Source: Marinovum algicola | GTDB taxonomy: Bacteria > Pseudomonadota > Alphaproteobacteria > Rhodobacterales > Rhodobacteraceae | Length of the DNA: 64,000 nt | Direction of reading: 5' to 3' | Assembly: GCF_900109145.1 (NCBI RefSeq) | Contig: NZ_FNYY01000020.1 | Span: 24,928 to 88,927 of the forward strand | Part shown: in pieces, positions 44,739-54,023 of the stretch | Position numbering within the stretch: the stretch's first letter is position 1 | Layout: the number at the start of each line of letters is the position of its first letter | Position numbers and translations under genes: made by a program | Notes under the pieces: model-generated | Told to the model about the DNA's origin: nothing | The model's database searches: none | What the model saw: the letters and a program-made list of their open reading frames with translations, nothing else

Positions 44739-45593
44739 TCACTCCACCCCAGCGCGTTCCGGAATGAGTACGTCCGAATTCCACATGCAGAACGACAGGC
44801 GTCCATTGCCGAACTGGCGCGGAATCCAGTCAGAATCGACATGTTTCATTTCGGTCGTATACGATACGATCAGGCCATCCGGACCCTGAAAATAGAGGAA
44901 AATCTCGCCGCTCGCTGGATCACGGCCAGGGCCATCGAGAATGCGGACCTGACGATTGGCGAGCAGATATTTACTGCGCATGATATCGTTCAGGTCGCCC
45001 ACTTCGAAATTGACCGACAACAGGCCACTGGTCTCGCTGGCGTAATAGCCGAGGCGGTGGTGCTGTTCGTCAAAGCCAAGCTGACCACAGTCCCCGGCGA
45101 AATCACGCGCCTGGGCGCCAAAGACTTCAATCCAGATGGCCATGTCCCGTTCCGGATCGGGGCTGCGCAAGTCGATCGAGGTGATCGCCTGAATGCCTGC
45201 GTCCCGGGCGGGGAAATACCGCTGGCTCTTGTACTCCGGGCGCACCACGATTTCAAACCGGTTCCCGGAATGATCATCAAAGGTCAATGCATCGCGATAA
45301 AGCTTGCTCGCGCAATGCTCGGGAGACAACCGCTGCGGATTCAACCCTCGTTCGGTGAGTTTGCCGGTGATATCGTCAAGGTCGGTCTCATAGCGGACGC
45401 TCAACCCGACGACGGGTCTGTCGCTCGCACCGGTCGCATCGCATTCCACCGAATACGCCCGCTCGTCCGAACGGAACCGCGCTATGTCATCGCTGCCATC
45501 CGCTCGTTGAAGACCGACTGTGTCGCACAGAAACTGGCCGTATTCGTCCAATCCCGTGGCCGGTAGCCGGACAAATCGAAGCTGTTCGATCAT
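44739..45593 (-). CDS. Extradiol-dioxygenase paralogue with all three iron ligands replaced
   Basis: The 284-residue protein aligns without gaps in its C-terminal half to its neighbour at 43852-44706 (shared RPE...R.FP.RDAGI, FLYFQGPDG, SFCMW-type ends). Where the neighbour has H140, H194 and E245, this one has S139, S193 and S244. H226 becomes D225, while H179 and Y234 are kept. It therefore cannot bind iron in the usual way. The frame is intact and well coded, so it is not a decaying gene. It may be a structural or regulatory partner of the active enzyme, a binding protein, or an enzyme with another chemistry. It starts 8 bp after the ABC ATPase gene. Confidence 0.85.
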   Translation of the reverse strand: MIEQLRFVRLPATGLDEYGQFLCDTVGLQRADGSDDIARFRSDERAYSVECDATGASDRPVVGLSVRYETDLDDITGKLTERGLNPQRLSPEHCASKLYRDALTFDDHSGNRFEIVVRPEYKSQRYFPARDAGIQAITSIDLRSPDPERDMAIWIEVFGAQARDFAGDCGQLGFDEQHHRLGYYASETSGLLSVNFEVGDLNDIMRSKYLLANRQVRILDGPGRDPASGEIFLYFQGPDGLIVSYTTEMKHVDSDWIPRQFGNGRLSFCMWNSDVLIPERAGVE

Positions 45594-45600
45594 TGCCTCG

Positions 45601-46407
45601 TTATCCCTTTTCCAGTGGCGCCGCGGCTGTGTCCACCGCCTGCGCAATTTGTGTCGTGCCGAGATATGCGCGGATCACCTCGGGGTCTTCCAAGACCTCG
45701 CTTGGCGGCCCGTCGCCGATGGAGCGGCCGTAATCCAGTACATGGATCCGGTCCGCAATTGCCGAAACCATCTCCATATCGTGCTCAATCCAGAGCATCG
45801 GGATCCCCAGCCGGTTCTTCGCGCTGTCGATATGGTAGGCAAGCTCTTCGCGCTCTTCTTGGGTGAGACCCGCCGAAGGTTCGTCCATCAGGAGGATCTT
45901 CGGGTCGGCTACCAATGCGCGACCAAATCCGATAATCTTCTGGATACCGAACGGCAGCCCGCCCACGGGGAGATGGGCCAGATGGGACAGCGAAAGCAGA
46001 TCGAGCACGTCGTTGACCACGGCCAGATGATCGGCCTCTTCGCGTCGCGCCGAGGGAAGGCGGAGCCATTGTTCTACCAGCGTCGATTTCACGTGATTGT
46101 GCCGAGCGACAAGCAGGTTCTCGCGTGCATTCATCCGGGGGATAAGTTCGGCATGCTGAAAGGTGCGTCCGATCCCCAGTTCAGCGATAGCACTGGGTTT
46201 CTTGCCAATCAGGGACGTGCCAAGGAAATTGATCTGGCCCGTCGGGCGATAGATCCCGCTGATACAGTTAAAGATACTGGTCTTGCCAGCGCCATTCGGC
46301 CCGATCAAAGCCAGAAGTTCGCCTGAGCGCACCCCGAGCGAGACGCGGTTCAGAACAACCAGGCCGCCGAAGTGAAGTTCGATATCCTTGAGTTCAAGAT
46401 CAAACAT
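45601..46407 (-). CDS. ABC importer ATPase (LivG type)
   Basis: The ATG at 46407 (MFDLELKDIEL) gives 268 residues. Walker A GPNGAGKT, the signature-like FGIQKIIGFGRAL region (a weak LSGGQ), Walker B ILLMDEPSAGL and the H-loop IEHDME are all present, with the long C-terminal tail typical of LivG. It is one of two ATPases of a branched-chain-amino-acid-type (HAAT) importer; related systems import aromatic acids. The start overlaps the LivF-type gene by 8 bp. Confidence 0.92.
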   Translation of the reverse strand: MFDLELKDIELHFGGLVVLNRVSLGVRSGELLALIGPNGAGKTSIFNCISGIYRPTGQINFLGTSLIGKKPSAIAELGIGRTFQHAELIPRMNARENLLVARHNHVKSTLVEQWLRLPSARREEADHLAVVNDVLDLLSLSHLAHLPVGGLPFGIQKIIGFGRALVADPKILLMDEPSAGLTQEEREELAYHIDSAKNRLGIPMLWIEHDMEMVSAIADRIHVLDYGRSIGDGPPSEVLEDPEVIRAYLGTTQIAQAVDTAAAPLEKG

Positions 46408-47200
46408 TTGCCCGCTCCTCGAACCGACGCCGCGCATTGGCCAGGTAATCGGCCCGCCCGGTGCTTCCCGTGCCAAGGTACAGGTCCAAGACTTTCTGGT
46501 TGGATCGAAGATCCTCTGTCGCGCCTTCCAGCTCGACCTTGCCGTTTTCCAGAACGAAGCCGTAGCTGGCCAGAGCAAAGGCAACCGCGGCGCTTTGCTC
46601 TACCAGCAGCATGGACAGTTCGGTCTTGGCGTGAACTTCGCGCAACCGTTCGATGATCTCGTCAACAATCACCGGGGCCAGCCCCAGGGACAGCTCATCG
46701 ATCAACAGCAGTTGCGGCCGGCAGACCAGGGCGCCGCCGATGGCCAGCATCTGGCGTTCGCCCCCGGACAACAGGCCTGCGGGCTTGTTCCTGAGCTTGG
46801 CCAGCCGGGGAAAATAGACGAAGATTTCCTCTTCGATCTGCTGCCATTTGGAGCCTTCTTCGCGACTGGTCGCGACGACTTCGAGGTTTTCAGCGACGGT
46901 CAGGTTCGTGAAAACCTTGTCACGCTCAGGCACCAGGACGATGCCTTTGTGGATCGTTCGGGGCAATTGCAACCCGGTGATGTCTTCGCCAAGAAAGCGG
47001 ACCCGGCCGGCATTCACCCGAGCGTTGTCGAGACCGATAAAGCCCGAAATCGCCCTGAGAGTGGTGGATTTTCCGGCCCCGTTGGCCCCGAGAAGCGATG
47101 TGATCTGCCCCTTCGCGACCCGCAGGTTGACTCCGTGCAGCGCGAGGATTGAGCGCTGGTAGGTCACTTCGAGATCGGTAATCTCAAGGATGTCGGTCAT
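46400..47200 (-). CDS. ABC importer ATPase (LivF type)
   Basis: This 266-residue ATPase has Walker A GANGAGKST, signature LLSGGERQMLA, Walker B LLLIDELSLGLAP and the H-loop region LLVEQS, as in LivF. It overlaps the LivM-type permease gene by four bases. With its LivG-type partner it powers uptake of the pathway substrate (inferred from operon position). Confidence 0.94.
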   Translation of the reverse strand: MTDILEITDLEVTYQRSILALHGVNLRVAKGQITSLLGANGAGKSTTLRAISGFIGLDNARVNAGRVRFLGEDITGLQLPRTIHKGIVLVPERDKVFTNLTVAENLEVVATSREEGSKWQQIEEEIFVYFPRLAKLRNKPAGLLSGGERQMLAIGGALVCRPQLLLIDELSLGLAPVIVDEIIERLREVHAKTELSMLLVEQSAAVAFALASYGFVLENGKVELEGATEDLRSNQKVLDLYLGTGSTGRADYLANARRRFEERANV

Positions 47201-48252
47201 TGCACGCCCTCCTTTTTCGACTGCGAGCTAAAGCGCGCGACCGTGCGTTTCCAAATTCCGATCAGGCCGCTCGGCTCAAAGACGAGGAACAGGATCATGA
47301 GAAGGCCGAATGCCGCGTGCGAGGCCGAGGAGGCCGTCGAGATATCCAGACCGAGGTAGGGCACCGTCTCCATCAACCATTCGATGCAGTATGGAACGAG
47401 GGTGACGAATATCGCGCCCAGCAGCGCCCCTGTCAGGCTGCCCATGCCCCCGATGATAATCATCGCGATGTATTGGATGCTCATGAACAGGGTGAAGGCC
47501 TCGACAGAGACAAAGCTTTGATAATAGGCGAACAATGCGCCCGAAAACGAAGCGATCCCCGATGTGATGACAAAGGCCAGAAGTTTGTACCGGGCAACCT
47601 GGACACCCAGTGCCTCGGCTGCCGTTTCGTTGGCATGCAGTGCTTCCCAGGCGCGTCCGGTCTTGGAATTCAGCAGATTGCTGCAACCCCAATACGTGCC
47701 GGCCACCAATAGGAAGAGCGCATAGTACCACGCTTGGCCATCATATAGTTCGTACCCGAAGATCACCGGCGGATCGAGGAAGATCCCCGTCGATGCACCG
47801 CTGGCAAATTCGTATTCGCCACCGAGGTAGATGACCACGAAATGCAGCGCCAGGGTGCTCATCGCCAGATAAACGCCGCGCAGCCGCAGGGACGGAAGGC
47901 CAAAAATCAGGCCAATCACGGCGCCCGCCACAACTGAAGCGGGGAGCGTGATCCAGATCCCGGCGCCGGTTTCCTTGTAAAGGATCCCGGTGGTAAAGGC
48001 GCCAGCCGCCATAAGACCACCATGACCGAGCGAGATCTGCCCCGCAATGCCGGTCAATACCATGAGAGCCAGTGCGCCGATGGCCGCGATGAAAATTTGC
48101 GACGCGATGTCGAGGTGAAAGGGTGAGGCGACCAAGGGCACGAGAGCGAGCAGAACGATCAGGCCCATCCAGGCTGTCCTGTTTCCACCATCGCCCTTGG
48201 CCACGGCGCGGACAGGTGCGATCTTGCCGATGCCGGTTTCGGTATTAGACAC
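47197..48252 (-). CDS. ABC importer permease (LivM type)
   Basis: A 351-residue membrane protein with about nine to ten helices. The LivM signature GIAGQISLGHGGLMAAGAF is followed by FGLPSLRLRGVYLAMSTLA and the EAA-like loop (HANETAAEALGVQVARYKLLAF) that contacts the ATPases. It overlaps the LivH-type gene by 8 bp and the LivF-type gene by 4 bp. Confidence 0.94.
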   Translation of the reverse strand: MSNTETGIGKIAPVRAVAKGDGGNRTAWMGLIVLLALVPLVASPFHLDIASQIFIAAIGALALMVLTGIAGQISLGHGGLMAAGAFTTGILYKETGAGIWITLPASVVAGAVIGLIFGLPSLRLRGVYLAMSTLALHFVVIYLGGEYEFASGASTGIFLDPPVIFGYELYDGQAWYYALFLLVAGTYWGCSNLLNSKTGRAWEALHANETAAEALGVQVARYKLLAFVITSGIASFSGALFAYYQSFVSVEAFTLFMSIQYIAMIIIGGMGSLTGALLGAIFVTLVPYCIEWLMETVPYLGLDISTASSASHAAFGLLMILFLVFEPSGLIGIWKRTVARFSSQSKKEGVQ

Positions 48253-49117
48253 GATTGAGTTCCTCTTTGGTGCCGAACAATCCCCAGGGCCGAACGATCA
48301 GAATTGCGATCAGGACGAGGAACGGAACAACATCGGACAGGAGCGGGTTCACGTAATGGATCAAAAGGACCTCGAGAACCGCGATGACACCGGCGCCAAT
48401 CAATGCGCCGTGCAGGCTGTCCAGCCCGCCGACAAGCGCCGCTGGAAAGGCCTTTAGGCCGATCACCGCCATATTCACGTCGAGACGCGAATCCAGGGCG
48501 ACCAACACGCCGGCTATCGATCCCGAAAAGGTCGAGAGCGTCCAGGCCAGTGCATAAACAGTGTGCAGGTTGATCCCGCGTTGAGCGGCCAGAAGCGGGT
48601 TCTGCCCAGATGCCCGCATCCGCATGCCCCAGCGTGACATATGCAGGAAGGCGAGCAGGCCGAGGTAGACCACCACCGTGCAGATCACGAGCCAGAGAGA
48701 TGCCGTTGAAACCCGGATCGAGTCGGTGAGGACGACCGATGCGTTTTCAAAGCTGAGCATCGATGCCACGTTAAGCTGCTGCGGGCCCCAGATCAGGACC
48801 ATCGCGCCGCGCAAAAGAATGCCCAGCGCCACGGTGGTCAGGACAGCCGCCAAAACCGGCTGCCCTGTCATTTCGCGCATCAGCAGAAGATATACTGACA
48901 GCCCGACAATGATTGAGAACACTGCGGTCAGGGCGATCGCAATGAGGGGATCCGAGGTGATACCTGCTGACGTAGCAACCAGCAGGTAAGCACCCAGGAT
49001 CATGAGTTCGCCGTGTGCCAGGTTCAGGACACGACTGACTTTGTACACCAGGACATAGCCGCTCGCGACGAGAGCGTATAATGACGTCAGTACAATAATG
49101 TTCGCTACAATTTGCAT
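48245..49117 (-). CDS. ABC importer permease (LivH type)
   Basis: A 290-residue membrane protein with about eight helices. Typical LivH features are the VSRVLNLAHGELMILGAY motif, the GMRMRASGQNPLLAAQRGIN coupling loop and the C-terminal KAFPAALVGGLDSLHGALIG motif. It pairs with the LivM-type permease to form the channel. Confidence 0.94.
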   Translation of the reverse strand: MQIVANIIVLTSLYALVASGYVLVYKVSRVLNLAHGELMILGAYLLVATSAGITSDPLIAIALTAVFSIIVGLSVYLLLMREMTGQPVLAAVLTTVALGILLRGAMVLIWGPQQLNVASMLSFENASVVLTDSIRVSTASLWLVICTVVVYLGLLAFLHMSRWGMRMRASGQNPLLAAQRGINLHTVYALAWTLSTFSGSIAGVLVALDSRLDVNMAVIGLKAFPAALVGGLDSLHGALIGAGVIAVLEVLLIHYVNPLLSDVVPFLVLIAILIVRPWGLFGTKEELNRV

Positions 49118-49143
49118 TATGCGCTCCTATCGCGTCGATGGTC

Positions 49144-50316
49144 TTACTCGACCTCGTAGGCTTTCCAGTCCCGTGCGATCTCCATCGCGCCCGTCTCGTC
49201 GCTCCAACGATAGACGCGGTAGTAGATGGTCTCACGGAAGTGGTTGTTCTCGGTCCATTTGATCGAGCCGCCGCGCAGTCCACGGGTGTCGATCTCGATG
49301 TCGCTCATGACAGCATTGATCGCCTCGGCGCTCGTGTCGTCGCCAAGCTTGCCCAGGACTTCCTCAATAACGATACCGCCGAGCCAGCCGTCGACAATCG
49401 CCTCGGGATGCAGGTCGACACCGGACTCAGTCACGGCCGCAACCAGGTCTTGCGTCGCTTTGCTGTCTTCAAAGATCATCGCGTTGCTGCCAACGGTGTA
49501 GAGACCCGGATCCTTGATTTCCATCATCTCAAGTTCGGCTTCGGCGAGGTGACCGACAAAGGCGTTGCCTTCCCAGCCTTGCTTGCGCAATGCGTCAAAG
49601 AAACGGATTTGCACGGACCAGGGCGACCAGGCCAGAACCGCTTCGGCACCGTTCTGGATCAACTTGGTTGCGAATGGCGTGTAGTCCGCGGTGCCGGGCG
49701 GTGCGATTTCGATACCAGCCGATTTCATGTCGGCGCCCAGAACGATCCGTTCGGCTTCTTCCATACCAGCGCGCGAGATCGGAATGCCCATTGCGGCAAA
49801 ACCGACGGTCGCATCACCATCCAGTTCGCGAAGGTAGTCGACCATCGCAATGCTGTCGTGCACAGACGAAAACCCGGTCGAGCAATAGAGAAGAGGCTCG
49901 GCGGGTGGCATCGTCTCGGCAGGGCAAACCGAACCGGCGAACAGGATCGGCACACCCTGGCGTGTGGCCTGGCTGATAAGCGGCGCAAAGGTTGCCGAGG
50001 TGCTGACCGAGATGATCAACTGCACGTCGTCCTGGGTCAGGAAGCGCTTGCCGTTACTCGCGGCGCGCGACGCGTCACCCTGGTCGTCATAAATGACCAG
50101 CGAAACGGTTTTACCGTTGATACCGCCAGCTTCGTTCAGCCGGTCGATGTACAGTTTGAGGCCCTCGGCCGGTGCGGCGTAAGTTCCCGCAGCACCGCCG
50201 CTCAGCGCGGCGCTCAGACCGATGACGACTTCGTCGTCCGCGGCCAGCACCGGGCCGGCGGCAACAGTAGCCGCCAGCGTGAATGCCTTGGCAAGATGTC
50301 TAATTTTCATTCTCAT
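49144..50316 (-). CDS. Periplasmic substrate-binding protein of the HAAT importer
   Basis: The 390-residue protein has a signal peptide ending at VLA (residue 25). It then shows the type I periplasmic-binding fold typical of branched-chain-amino-acid/amide receptors: VVIGLSAALSG near the start of the mature chain and INGKTVSLVIYDDQGDASRA. It is followed directly by the four transport genes. The ligand is probably the aromatic acid degraded by the operon, but sequence alone does not show this. Confidence 0.92.
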   Translation of the reverse strand: MRMKIRHLAKAFTLAATVAAGPVLAADDEVVIGLSAALSGGAAGTYAAPAEGLKLYIDRLNEAGGINGKTVSLVIYDDQGDASRAASNGKRFLTQDDVQLIISVSTSATFAPLISQATRQGVPILFAGSVCPAETMPPAEPLLYCSTGFSSVHDSIAMVDYLRELDGDATVGFAAMGIPISRAGMEEAERIVLGADMKSAGIEIAPPGTADYTPFATKLIQNGAEAVLAWSPWSVQIRFFDALRKQGWEGNAFVGHLAEAELEMMEIKDPGLYTVGSNAMIFEDSKATQDLVAAVTESGVDLHPEAIVDGWLGGIVIEEVLGKLGDDTSAEAINAVMSDIEIDTRGLRGGSIKWTENNHFRETIYYRVYRWSDETGAMEIARDWKAYEVE

Positions 50317-50364
50317 TCCTCCCTAAAGTGGTTTCGAGTTTTTGTTGGTCTTGTTTGCCGCCGA

Positions 50365-51066
50365 CTATTCAGCGGGCCAGGTTACGCCGTTGTTTCGAAG
50401 CAGATCGCGGACCATGGATTTCCAGTGCACGATCATTTCGGCGTATCTTGCGGGGTCGTCTTCCCAGAGCGTCCGCATGGCGTAGCCCCTGACGATGTTG
50501 TACGTCATGTAAACGACGGTTTCGGCCAAGGGGCGCGGCATGAATTCCGACATTCTATTGACCCATGCCGTTTCGATCGGCAGGCGGGCATTCCGGGATG
50601 CCTGGAGAATTTCGGTCTTCAGTTCGGGATCGGTGTTGGCGGACAAAACAATGTCGAGCACACTGAAAAAGTGGTTCCCGAGAAAGAAGCTTTGCGCATC
50701 CTTCAGCATTTCATTGATGATGGCCCCTTGGTCAGTGACCGCGGCGGCACTTTCGACGCTATTGTCCACGGCAAGCTGATAGAGATGCTTGTGAACCGCC
50801 AGGATCAGATCGCGCTTGTGCGGATAATGGTGCACCAGGGCGCCGCGTGACACGCCGGCCTCTTGCGCCACGGCTTCAGTGCGAAATCCGGCAAATCCAC
50901 ATTCCCGCAAGACTTCGATCGAGGCTGCCATCAGGCGCGCGCGCATCTCTTCGCTGCGCGCATCCTGCGTTCGCATCCCCGTCGTTGTTTGGGACGACTC
51001 TCCGGCAGCAGCGCGGTCGCTTTTACCCTTATGAGAGTTATCAATATTCAACGCAGACTTTCCCAT
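50365..51066 (-). CDS. TetR-family regulator within the catabolic operon
   Basis: The helix-turn-helix reads FRTEAVAQEAGVSRGALVHHYPHKRDLILA, after a charged N-terminal extension; the ligand domain follows. The 233-residue gene overlaps the ferredoxin gene by 26 bp and lies between the dioxygenase and transporter genes, so it is co-expressed with its targets. In p-cumate degraders the TetR-type CymR is released from its operator by p-cumate. A similar role is plausible because an ACAAAC/GTTTGT palindrome lies in the promoter region at 55227-55388. Confidence 0.88.
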   Translation of the reverse strand: MGKSALNIDNSHKGKSDRAAAGESSQTTTGMRTQDARSEEMRARLMAASIEVLRECGFAGFRTEAVAQEAGVSRGALVHHYPHKRDLILAVHKHLYQLAVDNSVESAAAVTDQGAIINEMLKDAQSFFLGNHFFSVLDIVLSANTDPELKTEILQASRNARLPIETAWVNRMSEFMPRPLAETVVYMTYNIVRGYAMRTLWEDDPARYAEMIVHWKSMVRDLLRNNGVTWPAE

Positions 51067-51367
51067 CTTCGACTGAAGCGCGATATGTTTTCAGCGGGAT
51101 TTCACAAGGGGTCAGGCCGGGTTCCCCGGTGGTCACGTCGAAGGTCCCGAAATGCCATGAGCATTCCACGAATTTCCCACATAGATCACCCTCTTCCGCC
51201 AGCGAAGCCTCTCCGTGCGAGCACTGGTCCTGCGTCGCATAAAAGGTTCCCTCAACATTATAGACGGCGATCACATCGCCATTCGGCAGGGTCTCTGCGC
51301 GGATCTCGCCTTCGGGCAGATCGTCGGCCGGAAAAAGCGCGATCTTGTTTGTCGTATCTCCGTTCAC
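51041..51367 (-). CDS. Rieske [2Fe-2S] ferredoxin
   Basis: The 108-residue protein has the Rieske ligands C49-x-H51 (QCSHG) and C69-x2-H72 (CSWHFG), with the expected spacing. Ferredoxins of this type carry electrons from the flavin reductase to the terminal dioxygenase. It overlaps the upstream dehydrogenase gene by four bases and the TetR gene downstream. Confidence 0.94.
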   Translation of the reverse strand: MNGDTTNKIALFPADDLPEGEIRAETLPNGDVIAVYNVEGTFYATQDQCSHGEASLAEEGDLCGKFVECSWHFGTFDVTTGEPGLTPCEIPLKTYRASVEDGKVCVEY

Positions 51368-52137
51368 AGCATCGTGCTCCCGCCATTAACCGAAATGACT
51401 TGCCCGGTGATAAAGCTCGCTTCGTCCGACGACAGATAGCTGACCATCGAGGCGACCTCGCTCATTTCAGCTGGTCGGCCCATCGGAATTACACTGAGAA
51501 ATTTCTCGGCCAGTTTCGGGTCGCGTTCTGTAATCTCGACCATCTGCGGCGTATTCGTGGCGCAGGGCGCAACCGTATTCACGGTAATCCCGTCGCGCGC
51601 GTATTCCCGAGCGAGGCCGGTGGACATCCCGTGCATCCCGCCCTTGGCGGCGTTGTAGGCCGCATGGTCCCACAGGCCGTTGCGTACGGAATCAGCCCCG
51701 ATGTTCACGATCCGACCACCGCCCTGCGCGCGCATCACGGGCAGAGCGTGATAGCTGCACCAGATTGCGGTCCAGAGATTGCGGTCAATGGTTTCGCGAA
51801 GGGTATCCGGGGTGTGCTCGGCAAAGGGTTTGATGATTCCGCCGCCAGCATTGTTGACCAGGATGTCGAGCCGTCCGTAAGCGTCGATCGCCGCGTCAAT
51901 GGCCGCCTTGGCGACAGTTTCATCGGCAAGGTTGCCGGGCACGACGACCGGAGGCTTCCCGTCGACACTGCGTGCGGACATTTCCTCTGCCGCGGCCTTC
52001 GCCTCTGCTTCGTCGAAATTGGCGATGACCAGCCGTGCGCCGTCGGCCATCAGGCGTTCGGCGATGACCAACCCGATCCCACGTCCGGCACCCGTTACCA
52101 AGGCAACTTTGCCTGTCAATGCGCTGCTCACTTTCAA
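51364..52137 (-). CDS. cis-Dihydrodiol dehydrogenase (SDR family)
   Basis: This SDR enzyme has the cofactor motif TGAGRGIG (15-22), NNAGGG, the serine region IVNIGADS and the catalytic YNAAKGG, and ends with FITGQVISVNGGSTML. It would re-aromatise the cis-diol made by the dioxygenase, producing a catechol and NADH. Length 257 residues. Function follows from position between the oxygenase and ferredoxin genes. Confidence 0.9.
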   Translation of the reverse strand: MKVSSALTGKVALVTGAGRGIGLVIAERLMADGARLVIANFDEAEAKAAAEEMSARSVDGKPPVVVPGNLADETVAKAAIDAAIDAYGRLDILVNNAGGGIIKPFAEHTPDTLRETIDRNLWTAIWCSYHALPVMRAQGGGRIVNIGADSVRNGLWDHAAYNAAKGGMHGMSTGLAREYARDGITVNTVAPCATNTPQMVEITERDPKLAEKFLSVIPMGRPAEMSEVASMVSYLSSDEASFITGQVISVNGGSTML

Positions 52138-52196
52138 GTCCTTTCGTTATTCGACGGCGGAGTCGCGGCGGAACCGGGACACCGCCGTCGCCGGGA

Positions 52197-52712
52197 TCAC
52201 AGGATGATGCTGATCCGGCCCTGGTTGCGCAGACCGTTGGTGTCGAGAACAACACGCTTAGCTTTGATCTTGATGTCGTCGCCGGAAATATCCAGCGTAT
52301 GCAACAACCTACCAAAGAAGAAGTTGCTGAAATCGTCCTTGGTGCGGTACGTGGTAAAGTTGCACGTAACCTCGACCAGCCCGGCCTCTTGCGACAGAAT
52401 GCGGACGTTTGAGATCTGATGGCGGGTCTTTGAATGCGGATATTCAGCATGTGCCGTCCGCTTCATCAGACGCTTGACCCGCTCACCCAGCCGGTACCTG
52501 TCATCCGCGATGTAAAACAGGTTGTTGGCCGAAGATGCATCTGCCGCGATGTCCGTCGGCGGGATGTCATAGATCGCATCATCCGTGAACAAGTCCAGCC
52601 ATTCCGGCAGGCGCCATTCGTCCAGAAGCGCGGCCTCCAGATAGAGAAAGTCCTCAACCTCCGGGCGCGTGATCGGCGCGGCGTCGACTGCTTTTAAGGT
52701 TTCCACGCTCAT
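52197..52712 (-). CDS. Ring-hydroxylating dioxygenase small (beta) subunit
   Basis: The 171-residue protein has the cone-shaped beta-subunit pattern: EVEDFLYLEAALLDEWRLPEWLDLFTDDAIY, then RVKRLMKRTAHAEYPHSKTRHQISNVRI. It starts four bases inside the large-subunit stop (ATGA) and structurally supports the alpha3beta3 enzyme. Confidence 0.94.
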   Translation of the reverse strand: MSVETLKAVDAAPITRPEVEDFLYLEAALLDEWRLPEWLDLFTDDAIYDIPPTDIAADASSANNLFYIADDRYRLGERVKRLMKRTAHAEYPHSKTRHQISNVRILSQEAGLVEVTCNFTTYRTKDDFSNFFFGRLLHTLDISGDDIKIKAKRVVLDTNGLRNQGRISIIL

Positions 52713-53995
52713 GCTCCTACTCCCTGCGCCTGCTCAGAGCCGGTCAACCGGCGATCCCATTCCCGCCAGAACGCACGCATCTGCGCTTCGTCGTCCATCG
52801 AGGGTTCGTCGAGCTTCATGCCTTTTGAGATGTCGTTCCACCGCGCTTCCTGACTGTTGCGATAGCCCAGCTGACACTGTTCCAGCGCTTCGACATCGTC
52901 CGGAGTGGCAAAGCCGCCTGGCCCGAGGAACTCCAGGAAGTTCGACAGACGGAACTGGCGTGCCGCTTCGCTTTCCTCGCGCGGACCGGCGGCCCAGGCG
53001 TTGACGTGAAGCAGGCTGGGCGACTGCGGGAAGAAGGTGCGGATCGTCAAGGACATGATGTCGTTGATGATCAGGTTGGGGAAAATCAGCAGGTTACGGT
53101 TCTTGTATGCGATCCGATCCGCCTTTTCCTTGCCATAGAGCTTCTCGTTCCGGGCATTAAGGGCGTCGATCTCGTTCTTGCCTTCTTCGCCCCACAGCGA
53201 AATCCACTGACCGGCGGGCCGACCCCAGGGGGCCGTGTATTCGATGACGCCGTGGCCATTGCCAAGGTCCTTGCCGACGCCTTTCAGGCCGACATCCGTG
53301 AGGCCGCCTTCCATGGATTTGAGGTAATCCAGGTAGGTCGCATGCGTGCTGACCGCGTGATATCCATCGATGCTGTTCTCGACGAGAAGCTTCCAGTTGG
53401 CGTTCATCGCGTATTCTTGCGTCCCGCCGATGACTTCCATGCCGTCAACCGCCTGGTCGCACACGAGGTCGAGGTATTCCTTGGCATTTCCAAGGTACTC
53501 TTCGAGCGTGACCGCCTGCGGATCATAGCAAATGAAGTACAGCCCACGGTAGCTTTCCAGACGGGGCACCTGGCGCATGTTGGAATCTGGATCGTCCTTG
53601 AAGCCCTGTGCATAGCTGTCTTCGCCCGGCTGGCTTCTCAGCGCGCCGTCCTGACCGAACACCCAGCCGTGATAGAAACACTGGAACGCCTTGGCGTTAC
53701 CTTTGCGTTCGCGGCACACTTGGGCACCCCGGTGGGGGCAGGAGTTGAACAGAGCGCGCATTTCGCCCTGACGGTCCTTGTTGAAAACGATGCTCCGTCC
53801 CCCAACAACGCGGGTCACGAAATCACCAGGTTTCTTCAGCTCGGACTCGTGGCCGAGGTACAGCCAGCACGTCGAAAAAATGCGTTCACGCTCTTTTGCA
53901 AACACCTCGGGATCGGTGAAATTGCTTCTGGAGACTTTGAAGAGATGACGCTCGTTGTCGATCATCACCAATGGATCATTACTGTTCGGGTTCAT
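52709..53995 (-). CDS. Ring-hydroxylating dioxygenase large (alpha) subunit
   Basis: The terminal oxygenase inserts both atoms of O2 into an aromatic ring. The Rieske site is C86-x-H88 (CPHRG) and C106-x2-H109 (CFYHG). The mononuclear iron site shows D210, H213 and H218 (SIDGYHAVSTH). The length of 428 residues is close to that of p-cumate 2,3-dioxygenase (CmtAb), and the operon resembles cmt; substrate assignment remains inference. Confidence 0.95.
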   Translation of the reverse strand: MNPNSNDPLVMIDNERHLFKVSRSNFTDPEVFAKERERIFSTCWLYLGHESELKKPGDFVTRVVGGRSIVFNKDRQGEMRALFNSCPHRGAQVCRERKGNAKAFQCFYHGWVFGQDGALRSQPGEDSYAQGFKDDPDSNMRQVPRLESYRGLYFICYDPQAVTLEEYLGNAKEYLDLVCDQAVDGMEVIGGTQEYAMNANWKLLVENSIDGYHAVSTHATYLDYLKSMEGGLTDVGLKGVGKDLGNGHGVIEYTAPWGRPAGQWISLWGEEGKNEIDALNARNEKLYGKEKADRIAYKNRNLLIFPNLIINDIMSLTIRTFFPQSPSLLHVNAWAAGPREESEAARQFRLSNFLEFLGPGGFATPDDVEALEQCQLGYRNSQEARWNDISKGMKLDEPSMDDEAQMRAFWREWDRRLTGSEQAQGVGA

Positions 53996-54023
53996 TGCGC
54001 ATTGTCCTCCTTAGCTTTGTTAG

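Noticed and set aside
49138..50850. 570-codon plus-strand open frame opposite the binding-protein and TetR genes
   Set aside because: It spans two well-supported genes on the other strand and has no family features.
50863..52419. 518-codon plus-strand open frame opposite ferredoxin and dehydrogenase genes
   Set aside because: Antisense shadow; the minus-strand genes have Rieske and SDR motifs.
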